From Actinostola sp. cb2023 (lineage: Eukaryota > Cnidaria > Anthozoa > Actiniaria > Actinostolidae): 64,000 bases of DNA. The position numbers and the translations under genes were made by a program. This document shows positions 25,001-38,619 of this stretch, in pieces; the stretch's first letter is position 1, and the number at the start of each line of letters is the position of its first letter. The notes under the pieces were generated by a model, which was not told the origin of the DNA, searched no databases, and was given only the letters and a program-made list of their open reading frames with translations. The DNA is taken from positions 124,001 through 188,000 of the forward strand of contig JAUJYZ010000773.1 in assembly GCA_033675265.1 (NCBI GenBank). Reading direction: 5' to 3'.

Positions 25001-28000
25001 ACGGCCACCTTTCCACAACGGCCACCTCTCCACAACGACCACCTCTCCACAACAGCCACCTCTCCACAACTGCCACCTCCATACAACAGCCACCTCTCCA
25101 TAATGGCCACCTCCATAGAACAGCCACTTCTCCACAACGGCCACCTCCACACAACGGCCACCTCTCCATAATGGCCACTTCTCCATAACGGTCACCTCTA
25201 CACAATGACCACCTCTACACAATGACCACCTCTACACAATGGCCACCTCTCCACAACAGCCACCTCATTGTAAATAGTCTTAGGTTTTTCCTATTTTGTT
25301 TTCGTTACTTATTATTTATCTCTTTTATTGTGATGATTTATATTGTGAAGCGCTTTGGACTTTAGGAATATGTGCGCTATATAAATAAAATTATTATTAT
25401 TATTTCTCTCAACAATGGCCACCTCCTCACAACGGCCACCTCTCAACAATGGCCACCTCCTCACAACAGCCACCTCTCAACAACGACCACCTCCTCTCAA
25501 CGGCCACCTCTCAACAACGACCACCTCCTCACAACGGCCACCTCTCAACAACGACCACCTCCTCACAACGGCCACCTCTCAACAACGACCACCTCCTCAC
25601 AACGGCCACCTCTCAACAACGACCACCTCCTCACAACGGCCACCTCTACACAACAGCCACCTCCTCACAATGGCCACCTCTCAACAACGACCACCTCCTC
25701 ACAATGGCCACCTCTCAACAACGTCCACCTCCTCACAACGGCCACCTCTCAACAACGTCCACCTCTACACAATGGCCACCTCCACACAATGGCCACCTCC
25801 TCACAACGGCCACCTCTACACAACAGCCACCTCCTCACAATGGCCACCTCTCAACAACGACCACCTCCTCACAACGGCCACCTCTCAACAACGACCACCT
25901 CCTCACAACGGCCACCTCTCAACAACGACCACCTCCTCACAACGGCCACCTCTCAACAACGACCACCTCCTCACAACGGCCACCTCTCAACAACGACCAC
26001 CTCCTCACAATGGCCACCTCTCAACAACGACCACCTCCTCACAATGGCCACCTCTCAACAACGTCCACCTCCTCACAACGGCCACCTCTCAACAACGTCC
26101 ACCTCTACACAATGGCCACCTCTCCACAAAGGCCACAATATTTTGTCCCGAGGTGGTTGTTGTAGTGAGGTTCGACTGCAGCAACATTTACCTTGACATT
26201 ACTGAGGGATGATTTTAGTAGGTCGACTACGAAAACCCAATTGCCTGCTGTGGAGCCCTGCGGGAATAAAGACATAAGGACGGTGTGAGATGGAATAGTT
26301 CCCTTCACAGTTCCCTGAAAGGTAGCCATGCCTTTGCATCGAAGCAAGACCAACGGTGACCTTGCAATGATAGAGACCTTTTTTAACACCTTGAACAATT
26401 ATTCACATGTCTCTATCATTGCAATGTCACTGTTGGTCTCGCTTCGATGCAAAGGCACGGCTACCTTTCAAGATGGAGCAGGGAACTGTGAAGGGGACTA
26501 TTCATTCATCCTGGCGCGCGCTGTCTTCTTCGACGTCAACCGGTTGTATTTTTCAGTTATAGAATACATCCTGGCTGCAATTTCAAGGTTGTATAAAGTA
26601 TTATTAGCCATTACCAAAACGAGCAGGGGACTGGGACCAAGTCCGTAAAATTAATTCAATAAGAAACTAGCAAAAGTGGACATCATTTTCTGAGAGAGCA
26701 GATCAAACTTACTAGTCTGGAAAGTTTGGTGAACTTCGGCTTAATATTGACGATGCTAGAGGGCATCAAAGATGTCTATTTTCACATACAAACTCTGTAA
26801 TATTTTGACGTTGTCCAGCCAAACCATACATTCACTGTAAAATCTTGGCTGGACAACACAATTTCAAAAGTCTATACTTTGGACAGAATTCGCTCAAATC
26901 ACATCACACTTTGCACAGATACTAATTTGAACATGTTGCAATTGCATCAATTCTAATAAACTCGTTCCCAGTCCCCTGCTCGTTTAGGTAATGGCTAATT
27001 AATAGAGCTACAAATTAATACGCCACTGACTTGTCGTGACGTTGCGTCATCTAATAATAAGGGAGCGGCGGTATTAAGAAATATAGAGTTTGTATCTCTG
27101 ACCTTTTTCCTGACAGAATAAATACCCCTCTCGCTAAACCAATACAAGGAAGCCACTTGGGACACCAGCCACCAACAAAAACCAATGGGGTCATTACATA
27201 TGAAGTTAGCTCGAACTGCAGACGTGAAAACTACACATTTAGTACAGAATTTATACTGATCATATGGCATGCAATTGATGCTGCTACTGATGATGGTGAT
27301 GATGGTGGTAGTAATGGTGGTGGTAGTAATGATCATGATGGTGGTGGTGGTGATGATGATCATGATGGTGGTAGTGATGATCATGATGGTGGTAGTGATG
27401 TTGGTAGTGGTAGTAATGATCGTGATGGTGGTAGTAATGATCATGATGGTGGTGGTGATGATCATGATGGTGGTAGTGATGTTGGTAGTGGTAGTAATGA
27501 TCGTGATGGTGGTAGTGATGATCATGATGGTGGTAGTGATGGTGGTGGTGGTAGTAATGATCGCGATGGTGGTAGTGATGATCATGATGGTAGTAGTGAT
27601 GTTGGTAGTGGTAGTAATGATCGTGATGGTGGTAGTGATGATGGTGGTGGTAGTGATGATGATGGTGGTAGTAATGGTGGTGGTAGTAATGATCATGATG
27701 GTGGTAGTGATGATCATGATGGTGGTAGTGATGGTGGTGGTGGTAGTAATGATCGTGATGGTGGTAGTGATGATGGTGGTGGTAGTGATGATCATGATGG
27801 TGGTAGTGATGATGATGGTGGTGGTAGTGATGGTGGTGGTAGTGATGGTGGTGGTAGTGATGGTGGTGGTAGTGATGGTGGTGGTAGTGATGATGGTGGT
27901 TGTAGTGATGATGATGGTGGTGGTAGTGATGATGGTGGTGGTAGTGATGGTGGTTGTAGTGATGGTGGTGGTTGTAGTGATGATGATGGTGGTGGTAGTG

Positions 28001-31000
28001 ATGGTGGTGGTAGCGATGGTGGTGGTAGTGGTAGTGATGGTGGTAGTGATGGTGGTTGTAGTGATGATGATGGTGGTTGTAGTGATGATGATGGTGGTGG
28101 TAGTGATGGTAGTGATGGTGGTGATAGTGATGGTGGTGGTAGTGATGGTAGTGATGGTGGTGGTAGTGATGGTGGTGGTAGTGATGGTGGTGGTGGTAGT
28201 GATGGTGGTTGTAGTGATGATGGTGGTTGTAGTGATGATGATGGTGGTGGAAGTGATGGTGGTGGTGGTAGTGATGATGGTGGTGGTAGTGGTAGTGATG
28301 GTGGTGGTAGTGGTAGTGATGGTGGTAGTGATGGTGGTTGTAGTGATGATGATGGTGGTTGTAGTGATGATGATGGTGGTGGTAGTGATGGTAGTGATGG
28401 TGGTGATAGTGATGGTGGTGGTAGTGATGGTGGTGGTAGTGGTAGTGATGGTAGTGGTAGTGATGGTGGTGGTAGTGATGGTGGTGGTAGCGATGGTGGT
28501 GGTAGTGGTAGTGATGGTGGTAGTGATGGTGGTTGTAGTGATGATGATGGTGGTTGTAGTGATGATGATGGTGGTGGTAGTGATGGTAGTGATGGTGGTG
28601 ATAGTGATGGTGGTGGTAGTGATGGTAGTGATGGTGGTGGTAGTGATGGTGGTGGTAGTGATGGTGGTGGTGGTAGTGATGGTGGTTGTAGTGATGATGG
28701 TGGTTGTAGTGATGATGATGGTGGTGGAAGTGATGGTGGTGGTAGTGATGGTGGTGGTAGTGGTAGTGATGGTGGTGGTAGTGGTAGTGATGGTGGTAGT
28801 GATGGTGGTTGTAGTGATGATGATGGTGGTTGTAGTGATGATGATGGTGGTGGTAGTGATGGTAGTGATGGTGGTGATAGTGATGGATGGTGGTGGTAGT
28901 GATGGTGGTGGTAGTGGTAGTGATGGTAGTGGTAGTGATGGTGGTGGTAGTGATGGTGGTGGTAGCGATGGTGGTGGTAGTGGTAGTGATGGTGGTAGTG
29001 ATGGTGGTTGTAGTGATGATGATGGTGGTTGTAGTGATGATGATGGTGGTGGTAGTGATGGTAGTGGTGGTGGTAGTGATGGTGGTGGTAGTGATGGTGG
29101 TGGTAGTGATGGTAGTGGTGGTAGTGGTAGTGTGGTGGTGGTGATGGTGGTGGTAGTGATGGTGGTGGTAGTGATGGTGGTGGTAGTGATGGTGGTGGTA
29201 GTGATGGTGGTGGTAGTGATGGTGGTGGTAGTGATGGTGGTGGTAGTGATGGTGGTGGTAGTGATGGTGGTGGTAGTGATGGTGGTGGTAGTGATGGTGG
29301 TGTGGTAGTGATGGTGGTGGTGGTGTATGATGGTGGTGGTAGTGATGGTGGTGGTAGTGATGGTGGTGGTAGTGATGGTGGTGGTAGTGATGGTGGTGGT
29401 AGTGATGGTGGTGGTAGTGATGGTGGTGGTAGTGATGGTGGTTGTAGTGATGATGATGGTGGTGGTAGTGATGATGATGGTGGTGGTAGTGATGGTAGTG
29501 ATGGTGGTGATAGTGATGGTGGTGGTAGTGATGGTGGTGGTAGTGGTAGTGATGGTAGTGGTAGTGATGGTGGTGGTGATGGTGGTGGTAGTGATGGTGG
29601 TGGTAGTGATGGTGGTGGTAGTGATGGTGGTGGTAGTGATGGTGGTGGTAGTGGTGATGGTGTGGTAGTGGTAGTGATGGTGGTGGTAGTGATGGTGGTG
29701 GTAGTGATGGTGGTGGTAGTGATGGTGGTGGTAGTGATGGTGGTGGTAGTGATGGTGGTGGTAGTGATGGTGGTGGTAGTGATGGTGGTGGTAGTGATGG
29801 TGGTGGTAGTGATGGTGGTGGTAGTGATGGTGGTGGTAGTGATGGTGGTGGTAGTGATGGTGGTGGTAGTGATGGTGGTGGTAGTGATGGTGGTGGTAGT
29901 GATGGTGGTGGTAGTGATGATGGTGGTGGTAGTGATGGTGGTGGTAGTGATGGTGGTGGTAGTGATGGTAGTGGTAGTGATGGTGGTGGTAGTGATGGTG
30001 GTGGTAGTGATGGTGGTGGTAGTGATGGTGGTGGTAGTGATGGTGGTGGTAGTGATGGTGGTGGTAGTGATGGTGGTGGTAGTGATGGTGGTGGTAGTGA
30101 TGGTGGTGGTAGTGATGGTGGTGGTAGTGATGGTGGTGGTAGTGATGGTGGTGGTAGTGATGGTGGTGGTAGTGATGGTGGTGGTAGTGATGGTGGTGGT
30201 GGTAGTGATGGTGGTGGTAGTGATGGTGGTGGTGGTAGTGATGGTGGTGGTGGTAGTGATGGTGGTGGTAGTGATGGTGGTGGTAGTGATGGTGGTGGTA
30301 GTGATGGTGGTGGTGGTGATGTGGTGGTGGTGGTAGTGATGGTGGTGGTAGTGATGGTGGTGGTAGTGATGGTGGTGGTAGTGATGGTGGTGGTAGTGAT
30401 GGTGGTGGTAGTGATGGTGGTGGTAGTGATGGTGGTGGTAGTGATGGTGGTGGTAGTGATGGTAGTGGTAGTGATGGTGGTGGTAGTGATGGTGGTGGTA
30501 GTGATGGTGGTGGTAGTGATGGTGGTGGTGGTAGTGATGGTGGTGGTAGTGATGGTGGTGGTAGTGATGGTAGTGGTAGTGATGGTGGTGGTAGTGATGG
30601 TGGTGGTAGTGATGGTGGTGGTAGTGATGGTGGTGGTAGTGAGTGATGGTGGTGGTAGTGATGGTGGTGGTAGTGATGGTGGTGGTAGTGATGGTGGTGG
30701 TAGTGATGGTGGTGGTAGTGATGGTGGTGGTAGTGATGGTGGTGGTGGTAGTGATGGTGGTGGTAGTGATGGTGGTGGTAGTGATGGTGGTGGTGGTAGT
30801 GATGGTGGTGGTAGTGATGGTGGTGGTAGTGATGGTGGTGGTAGTGATGGTGGTGGTGGTAGTGATGGTAGTGGTAGTGATGGTGGTGGTAGTGATGGTG
30901 GTGGTAGTGATGGTGGTGGTAGTGATGGTGGTGGTAGTGATGGTGGTGGTGGTAATGATGGTGGTGGTAGTGATGGTGGTGGTAGTGATGGTGGTGGTAG

Positions 31001-34000
31001 TGATGGTGGTGGTAGTGATGGTGGTGGTGGTAGTGATGGTGGTGGTGGTAGTGATGGTGGTGGTAGTGATGGTGGTGGTGGTAGTGATGGTGGTGGTAGT
31101 GATGGTGGTGGTAGTGATGGTGGTGGTAGTGATGGTGGTGGTGGTAGTGATGGTGGTGGTAGTGATGGTGGTGGTAGTGATGGTGGTGGTAGTGATGGTG
31201 GTGGTGGTAGTGATGGTAGTGGTAGTGATGGTGGTGGTAGTGATGGTGGTGGTAGTGATGGTAGTGGTAGTGATGGTGGTGATAGTGATAGTGTAGTGGT
31301 GGTGGTAGTGATGGTAGTGGTAGTGATGGTAGTGGTAGTGATGGTGGTGGTAGTGATGGTGGTGGTGGTGTGGTAGTGATGGTGGTGGTAGTGATGGTGG
31401 TGGTAGTGATGGTGGTGGTAGTGATGGTGGTGGTAGTGATGGTGGTGGTAGTGATGGTGGTGGTAGTGATGGTGGTGGTAGTGATGGTGGTGGTAGTGAT
31501 GGTAGTGGTAGTGATGGTGGTGGTAGTGATGGTGGTGGTAGTGATGGTGGTGGTAGTGATGGTGGTGGTAGTGATGGTGGTGGGTAGTGATGGTGGTGGT
31601 AGTGATGGTGGTGGTAGTGATGGTGGTGGTAGTGATGGTGGTGGTAGTGATGGTGGTGGTAGTGATGGTGGTGGTAGTGATGGTGGTGGTAGTGATGGTG
31701 GTGGTAGTGATGGTAGTGGTAGTGATGGTGGTGGTAGTGATGGTGGTGGTAGTGATGGTGGTGGTGGTAGTGATGGTGGTGGTAGTGATGGTGGTGGTAG
31801 TGATGGTGGTGGTAGTGATGGTGGTGGTAGTGATGGTAGTGGTAGTGATGGTGGTGGTAGTGATGGTGGTGGTAGTGATGGTGGTGGTAGTGATGGTGGT
31901 GGTAGTGATGGTGGTGGTAGTGATGGTGGTGGTAGTGATGGTGGTGGTAGTGTGGGTGGTAGTGATGGTGGTGGTAGTGATGGTAGTGGTAGTGATGGTG
32001 GTGGTGGTAGTGATGGTGGTGGTAGTGATGGTGGTGGTAGTGATGGTGGTGGTGGTAGTGATGGTGGTGGTAGTGATGGTAGTGGTAGTGATGGTGGTGG
32101 TAGTGATGGTGGTGGTAGTGATGGTGGTGGTAGTGATGGTGGTGGTAGTGATGGTGGTGGTAGTGATGGTAGTGGTAGTGATGGTGGTGGTAGTGATGGT
32201 GGTGGTAGTGATGGTAGTGGTAGTGATGGTAGTGGTAGTGATGGTGGTTGTAGTGATGATAGTGATAGTGGTAGTGATGGTGGTGGTGGTAGTGATGGTG
32301 GTGGTGGTGATGATGGTGGTGGTAGTGATGGTGGTGGTAGTGATGGTGGTGGTAGTGATGGTGGTTGTAGTGATGATAGTGATAGTGGTAGTGATGGTGG
32401 TGGTGGTAGTGATGGTGGTGGTAGTGATGGTGGTGGTAGTGATGGTGGTGGTAGTAGTGATGGTGGTGGTAGTGATGGTGGTGGTAGTGATGGTGGTGGT
32501 AGTGATGGTGGTGGTAGTGATGGTGGTGGTAGTGATGGTGTGGTGGTGGTAGTGATGGTGGTGGTAGTGATGGTGGTGGTAGTGATGGTGGTGGTAGTGA
32601 TGGTGGTGGTAGTGATGGTGGTGGTAGTGATGGTGGTGGTAGTGAGTGATGGTGGTGGTAGTGATGGTGGTGGTAGTGATGGTGGTGGTAGTGATGGTGG
32701 TGTAGTGTGATGGTGGTGGTGTGGTGGTGGTAGTGATGGTGGTGGTAGTGTAGTGGTGGTGGTAGTAGTGATGGTGGTGGTAGTGATGGTGGTGGTGGGT
32801 GGTGATGGTGGTGGTAGTGATGGTGGTGGTAGTGATGGTGGTGGTAGTGATGGTGGTGGTAGTGATGGTGGTGGTAGTGATGGTGGTGGTGGTAGTGATG
32901 GTGGTGGTAGTGATGGTGGTAGGTAGTGGTGGTAGTGATGGGTGTGTAGTGATGGTGGTGGTAGTGATGGTGGTGGTAGTGATGGTGGTGGTAGTGATGG
33001 TGGTGGTAGTGATGGTGGTGGTAGTGATGGTGGTGGTAGTGATGGTGGTGGTAGTGATGGTGGTGGTAGTGATGGTGGTGGTAGTGATGGTGGTGGTAGT
33101 GATGGTGGTGGTAGTGATGGTGGTGGTAGTGATGGTGGTGGTAGTGATGGTGGTGGTAGTGTGGTGGTGGTAGTGATGGTGGTGGTAGTGATGGTAGTGG
33201 TAGTGATGGTGGTTGTAGTGTGGTAGTGATGGTGGTGGTAGTGATGATAGTGGTGGTAGTGATGGTGGTGGTAGTGATGGTGGTGGTGGTAGTGATGGTG
33301 GTGGTATGGATGGTGGTGGTAGTGATGGTGGTGGTAGTGATGGTGGTTGTAGTGATGGTGGTTGTAGTGATGATAGTGGTAGTGGTAGTGATGGTGGTGG
33401 TGGTAGTGATGGTGGTGGTAGTGATGGTGGTGGGTGATGGTGGTGAGTGGTGGTGGTAGTGATGGTGGTGGTAGTGATGGTGGTGGTAGTGATGGTGGTG
33501 GTAGTGATGGTGGTGGTAGTGATGGTGGTGGTAGTGATGGTGGTGGTAGTGATGGTGGTGTAGTGATGGTGGTGTGATGGTGGTAGTGATGGTGGTGGTA
33601 GTGATGGTGGTGGTAGTGATGGTGGTGGTAGTGATGGTGGTGGTGGTAGTGATGGTGGTGGTGGTAGTGATGGTGGTGGTAGTGATGGTGGTGGTAGTGA
33701 TGGTGGTGGTAGTGGTGGTGGTAGTGATGGTGGTGGTAGTGATGGTGGTGGTAGTGATGGTGGTGGTAGTGATGGTGGTGGTGGTAGTGATGGTGGTGGT
33801 AGTGATGGTGGTGGTAGTGATGGTGGTGGTGGTAGTGATGGTGGTGGTAGTGATGGTGGTGGTAGTGATGGTGGTGGTAGTGATGGTGGTGGTAGTGATG
33901 GTGGTGGTAGTGATGGTGGTGGTAGTGATGGTGGTGGTAGTAGTGATGGTGGTGGTAGTGATGGTGGTGGTAGTGATGGTGGTGGTAGTGATGGTGGTGG

Positions 34001-37000
34001 TAGTGATGGTGGTGGTAGTGATGGTGGTGGTAGTGATGGTGGTGGTAGTGATGGTGGTGGTAGTGATGGTGGTGGTAGTGATGGTGGTGGTAGTGATGGT
34101 GGTGGTAGTGATGGTGGTGGTAGTGATGGTGGTAGTGTGATGGTGGTGGTAGTGATGGTGGTGGTAGTGATGGTGGTGGTAGTGATGGTGGTGGTAGTGA
34201 TGGTGGTGGTGGTAGTGATGGTGGTGGTAGTGATGGTGGTGGTAGTGATGGTGGTGGTGGTGTAGTGATGGTGGTGGTAGTGATGGTGGTGGTAGTGATG
34301 GTGGTGGTAGTGATGGTGGTGGTAGTGATGGTGGTGGTAGTGAGTGATGGTGGTGGTAGTGATGGTGGTGGTAGTGATGGTGGTGGTAGTGATGGTGGTG
34401 GTAGTGATGGTGGTGGTAGTGATGGTGGTGGTAGTGTGTGGTGGTGGGTAGTGATGGTGGTGGTAGTGATGGTGGTGGTAGTGTGGTGGTGGTAGTGATG
34501 GTGGTGTAGTGATGGTGGTGGTAGTGATGGTGGTGGTAGTGATGGTGGTGGTAGTGATGGTGGTGGTAGTGATGGTGGGTGGTGGGTAGTGATGGTGGTG
34601 GTAGTGATGGTGGTGGTAGTGTGATGGTGGTAGTGATGGTGGTGGTAGTGATGGTGGTGGTAGTGATGGTGGTGGTAGTGATGGTGGTGGTAGTGATGGT
34701 GGTGGTAGTGATGGTGGTGTGTGGTGGTGGTAGTGATGGTGGTGGTAGTGATGGTGGTGGTAGTGATGGTGGTGGTGATGGTGGTGGTAGTGATGGTGGT
34801 GGTAGTGATGGTGGTGGTAGTGATGGTGGTGGTAGTGATGGTGGTGGTAGTGATGGTGGTGGTAGTGATGGTGGTGGTAGTGATGGTGGTGGTAGTGATG
34901 GTGGTGGTAGTGATGGTAGTGGTAGTGATGGTGGTGGTAGTGATGGTGGTGGTAGTGATGGTGGTGGTGTAGTGATGTGGTGGTAGTGATGGTGGTGGTA
35001 GTGATGGTGGTGGTAGTGATGGTGGTGGTAGTGGAGTGGTGGTGGTGGTAGTGTATGGATGGTGGTGGTAGTGATGGTGGTGGGTGGTAGTGATGGTGGT
35101 GGTAGTGAGTGGTAGTGATGGTGGTGGTAGTGATGGTGGTGGTAGTGATGATAGTAGGAGTTATTACGATAGTGGTTGTTGTAGTGTAGTTGATAATGGT
35201 CATGATGATCACTGATAATGATGATGGTTGGTGGTGTTGAGGACTTTCATTACCTATAGACGGTGTTTCTTCTGAATCGTTTTGAGATGAATGTTCTTCA
35301 GTCATAACTTCCTGCAATACACTCGACAACAAGGACCAGAATGGCTGCAAAAACCAACAACAACAAGTAACAAAGTCAGTATTAATTAGACTGAAACCAC
35401 AACTGTAAATAAAACTTTTTGCAGTCAATATGAAGTATGCAATACGATGATGATGACAGTGTGCTTTGGTTACACAGACTTGTCACGCCACCATTCTCCT
35501 GTCTACAGCATAACCAAATAGCGCTCATGAGGATTGCAAACCATTCTTCTGCAAACCCTTGTTATTGTCTTATTAGTGCAACAAGCTATCGGCAGGCATA
35601 TGCTCACCTCAAGACCATAGCCAGTGGACAAATGATCTAGTGTCTGAATTAACAATACCCATATTTCACACACACAAGAACATGCAAAGGGAGAAGACTT
35701 GTGGATATCAACACGAGACACCTATGACAAAAACAATGGTCGTTGAACAAATGAACAAATAGAGACGATATCAACACGAGACACCTATGACAAAAACAAT
35801 GGTCGTTGAACAAATAGAGCGAAAGAAAGAACATGGAAAGTGAGAAGACTTGTGGATATCAACACGAGACACCTATGACAAAAACAATGGTCGTTGAGCA
35901 AATAGAACGAAAGAAAGAACATGCAAAGTGAGAAAGGAGGGAAGGATGAAAGAAAAGCAGAAAGAAAGAAAGGTTGGAAGAACGAAGATAAAATGGAAGT
36001 AAGAAAGAGAAAGGAGAAAATTAATGAAAAATTATGAAATGACAAAGATGCGGGAAAGCAGGAATGGATGAGAGAATGGACAATGAATGAAAGGAAACAG
36101 GGAATCCCACAAGGTCACATATCCTAACCTTGTTGTATGACGCCGCTGCCAATGCAGTTAAGTCCCACAGTAAAGCCATTGCAATGTTTTTGATTGACAC
36201 TATGATGTCATCAACCTCAGACGAATGGTTATGATTGTCCTTATCTACAATGCAAAATACAGCTGATAGTGTGTTGGCCCGGTTATTCTCGTTAATAACT
36301 CCTTATGCACACTGGCGCTTGTAGTAATAGAAGATGCAACAATAAGGCTGCAGTCAAAGTCTGGATGGAAAATACAAAACAGATGCAGGGGAAATGTTTG
36401 GAATCATTCGAATACCACGCGCCAGCAGTAAACGCAAATGAAAGCCGTTACTATTATATCAGCTGCAACCTTGAACTTTACAATGTGAAAAAAATAACAA
36501 ATAACAAATGTGAAACCATTACTGCTATCATATGTATATTAGCGGTGCGAATCGAAAAACCGTGGGCAGCCAGAAATTGTACAGAACTGAATCGTCTATC
36601 GTTCGTTGAACAATCAGAAACAACTCTCTAACTGCAAGAAGTTCGACTGATTTGTAGTCAGTCAAACTTCTTGCAGTTAGAGAGTCGTTTCTGATTGTTC
36701 GACGAACAATAAAGGATTTCTGAACTATTTCTGGGTACCCATGGATTTACGATTCGTACTGTAATTCTCGTTATATTTAATAATGTAGTTATTTTATAAG
36801 GTAATTTGTCGCTTGGTAATCGTTAGTAATGTAGTTCGTAAGGTTCAATTCCCGTCTGGGCTCAGTATTTTTCTGAGTCTTTTTACGCTTGATGAAACCT
36901 TACGAACTACATTACTAATGTAGTTATTTTTTTCTGGTACAATTGGTTGTAAACCGCTAACTCGTCTAGATTAGTTGTGATACTATTATATAGTTGGCGA

Positions 37001-38043
37001 TTGTTTATGATTTCAGTTTTTGTAACTTATTCTTGAATAAAAACTTGATAAACTTGGATAAATAAAAACGTTTCTTCAATTCTTTCCCCCGCGTCTAACT
37101 TGAGGTAAAAAGGAAATAGGCGACGTGCTGACCGCAAATGATATCACGCTGTTTTTTATTGGTTTTCATGCAGTGACTTAAAATATAAAACCTTTGCTAT
37201 GTTCACCGTAGAGTGACCACCATCAGTGACTAAAGCTCACTTTTCTCACGATTGTAAGCCGCGGGAAGCAAGGGTGGTCGAGTAGCGGAGCATTCGCCTG
37301 TGGTGACTGGTTCAATTCACGGACCGTGCGCTTCACGTGAGTTGAGTTTCTTAGTTCGTTGTCTCCCTTGCTTCAGGGGTTTTTCTCCGGGTACTCCGGT
37401 TTTCCTCCCTCAGTAAAAACGAACAATATTTCGATCTGAACTGTGCTCCGTGGTCAGACATGGGTCGTATGGTGGCAGCATAGTGCGCCTTTATATGCCT
37501 TCGACTTGACCACGTTGAGCTGCGTCCTTCGTAATTCAACTACCGGCTGCAATGAAGGATGATTAGCCTCCCAAATTATTTATTTATTTTATTTATTGCT
37601 GAAAAAATTGCGCGTTACAAATCGGTCTTCCAAACATTGACATATGTAAAGCACATGAGACAATGTGGAATATAACAATTCCATTCCATATACTATCGTA
37701 TAATATGAGCAGAAACAGGAGTTGTGCAGCGAGTGATGATGAAAGTATTGCACTCGCAAGTCTGTCTTTGCCATCACAGAAACAACGCGTACTTTATAAG
37801 CCGTGTCTGATCTGCGTTGACGTTATTAGGCGTAATTAATGAACTATGGCGCACTAATGGACTTACGCACTGTTTTAAAGACATATGATTTAGTTTAACG
37901 AACCCCATGCAGTGGACAACGCCCCTGTTATTTAATAGTCAGCAATGGTTACAATACAGTCAGACATAATGTCGATATCACTTCCGTGGCGGTTCATATA
38001 ACCACATATGACAAAACCACACTAGCATTGTAATGGCTGTATT

Positions 38044-38110
<67 letters not shown>

Positions 38111-38183
38111 GTAATAATAAATAATAATAGTAATAGTAATAGTAATAATAATAACAATAATAAATAATAATAATATAATAATA

Positions 38184-38271
<88 letters not shown>

Positions 38272-38587
38272 GTAATAATAATAATAGTAATAATAATAAT
38301 AGTAATAATAATAATAATACTGATGAAGCCTTCACCGGCGAAACGTCGAATACGCTTGTCGTCTATTTCTTTTGCCTGACGAAGTTAAATACTTTCAATT
38401 CAATAATAATAGTAATAATAATAATAGTAATAATAATAATAGTAATAATAATAATAGTAATAAATAATAATAGTAATAAATAATAATAGTAATAAATAAT
38501 AATAATAATAGTAATAATAATAATAATAATAACAATAATAAATAATAATAATATAATAATAATAGTAATAATAATAATAATAATAAC

Positions 38588-38619
<32 letters not shown>

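Noticed and set aside
23422..25188. 588-codon plus-strand frame of HNGHL-type repeats
   Set aside because: Produced by the stop-free 17-bp unit. No start context, splice sites or non-repeat sequence, and it lies antisense within an MMS22L intron.
27157..32710. Gly/Ser/Asp- and Val/Met-rich plus-strand frames resembling silk or collagen
   Set aside because: Frames of the same 15-bp array, switching at every indel; no flanking coding sequence.
27284..35428. Open frame of about 2700 codons on the minus strand
   Set aside because: It is MMS22L exon 9 with flanking intron running into a 15-bp repeat that has no stop in any sense frame. Exon 9 has a good donor and exon 10 joins in phase, so this is intron, not a giant protein.
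37262..37340. tRNA gene
   Set aside because: A and B boxes are degenerate and no cloverleaf can be closed; it continues into a SINE body.
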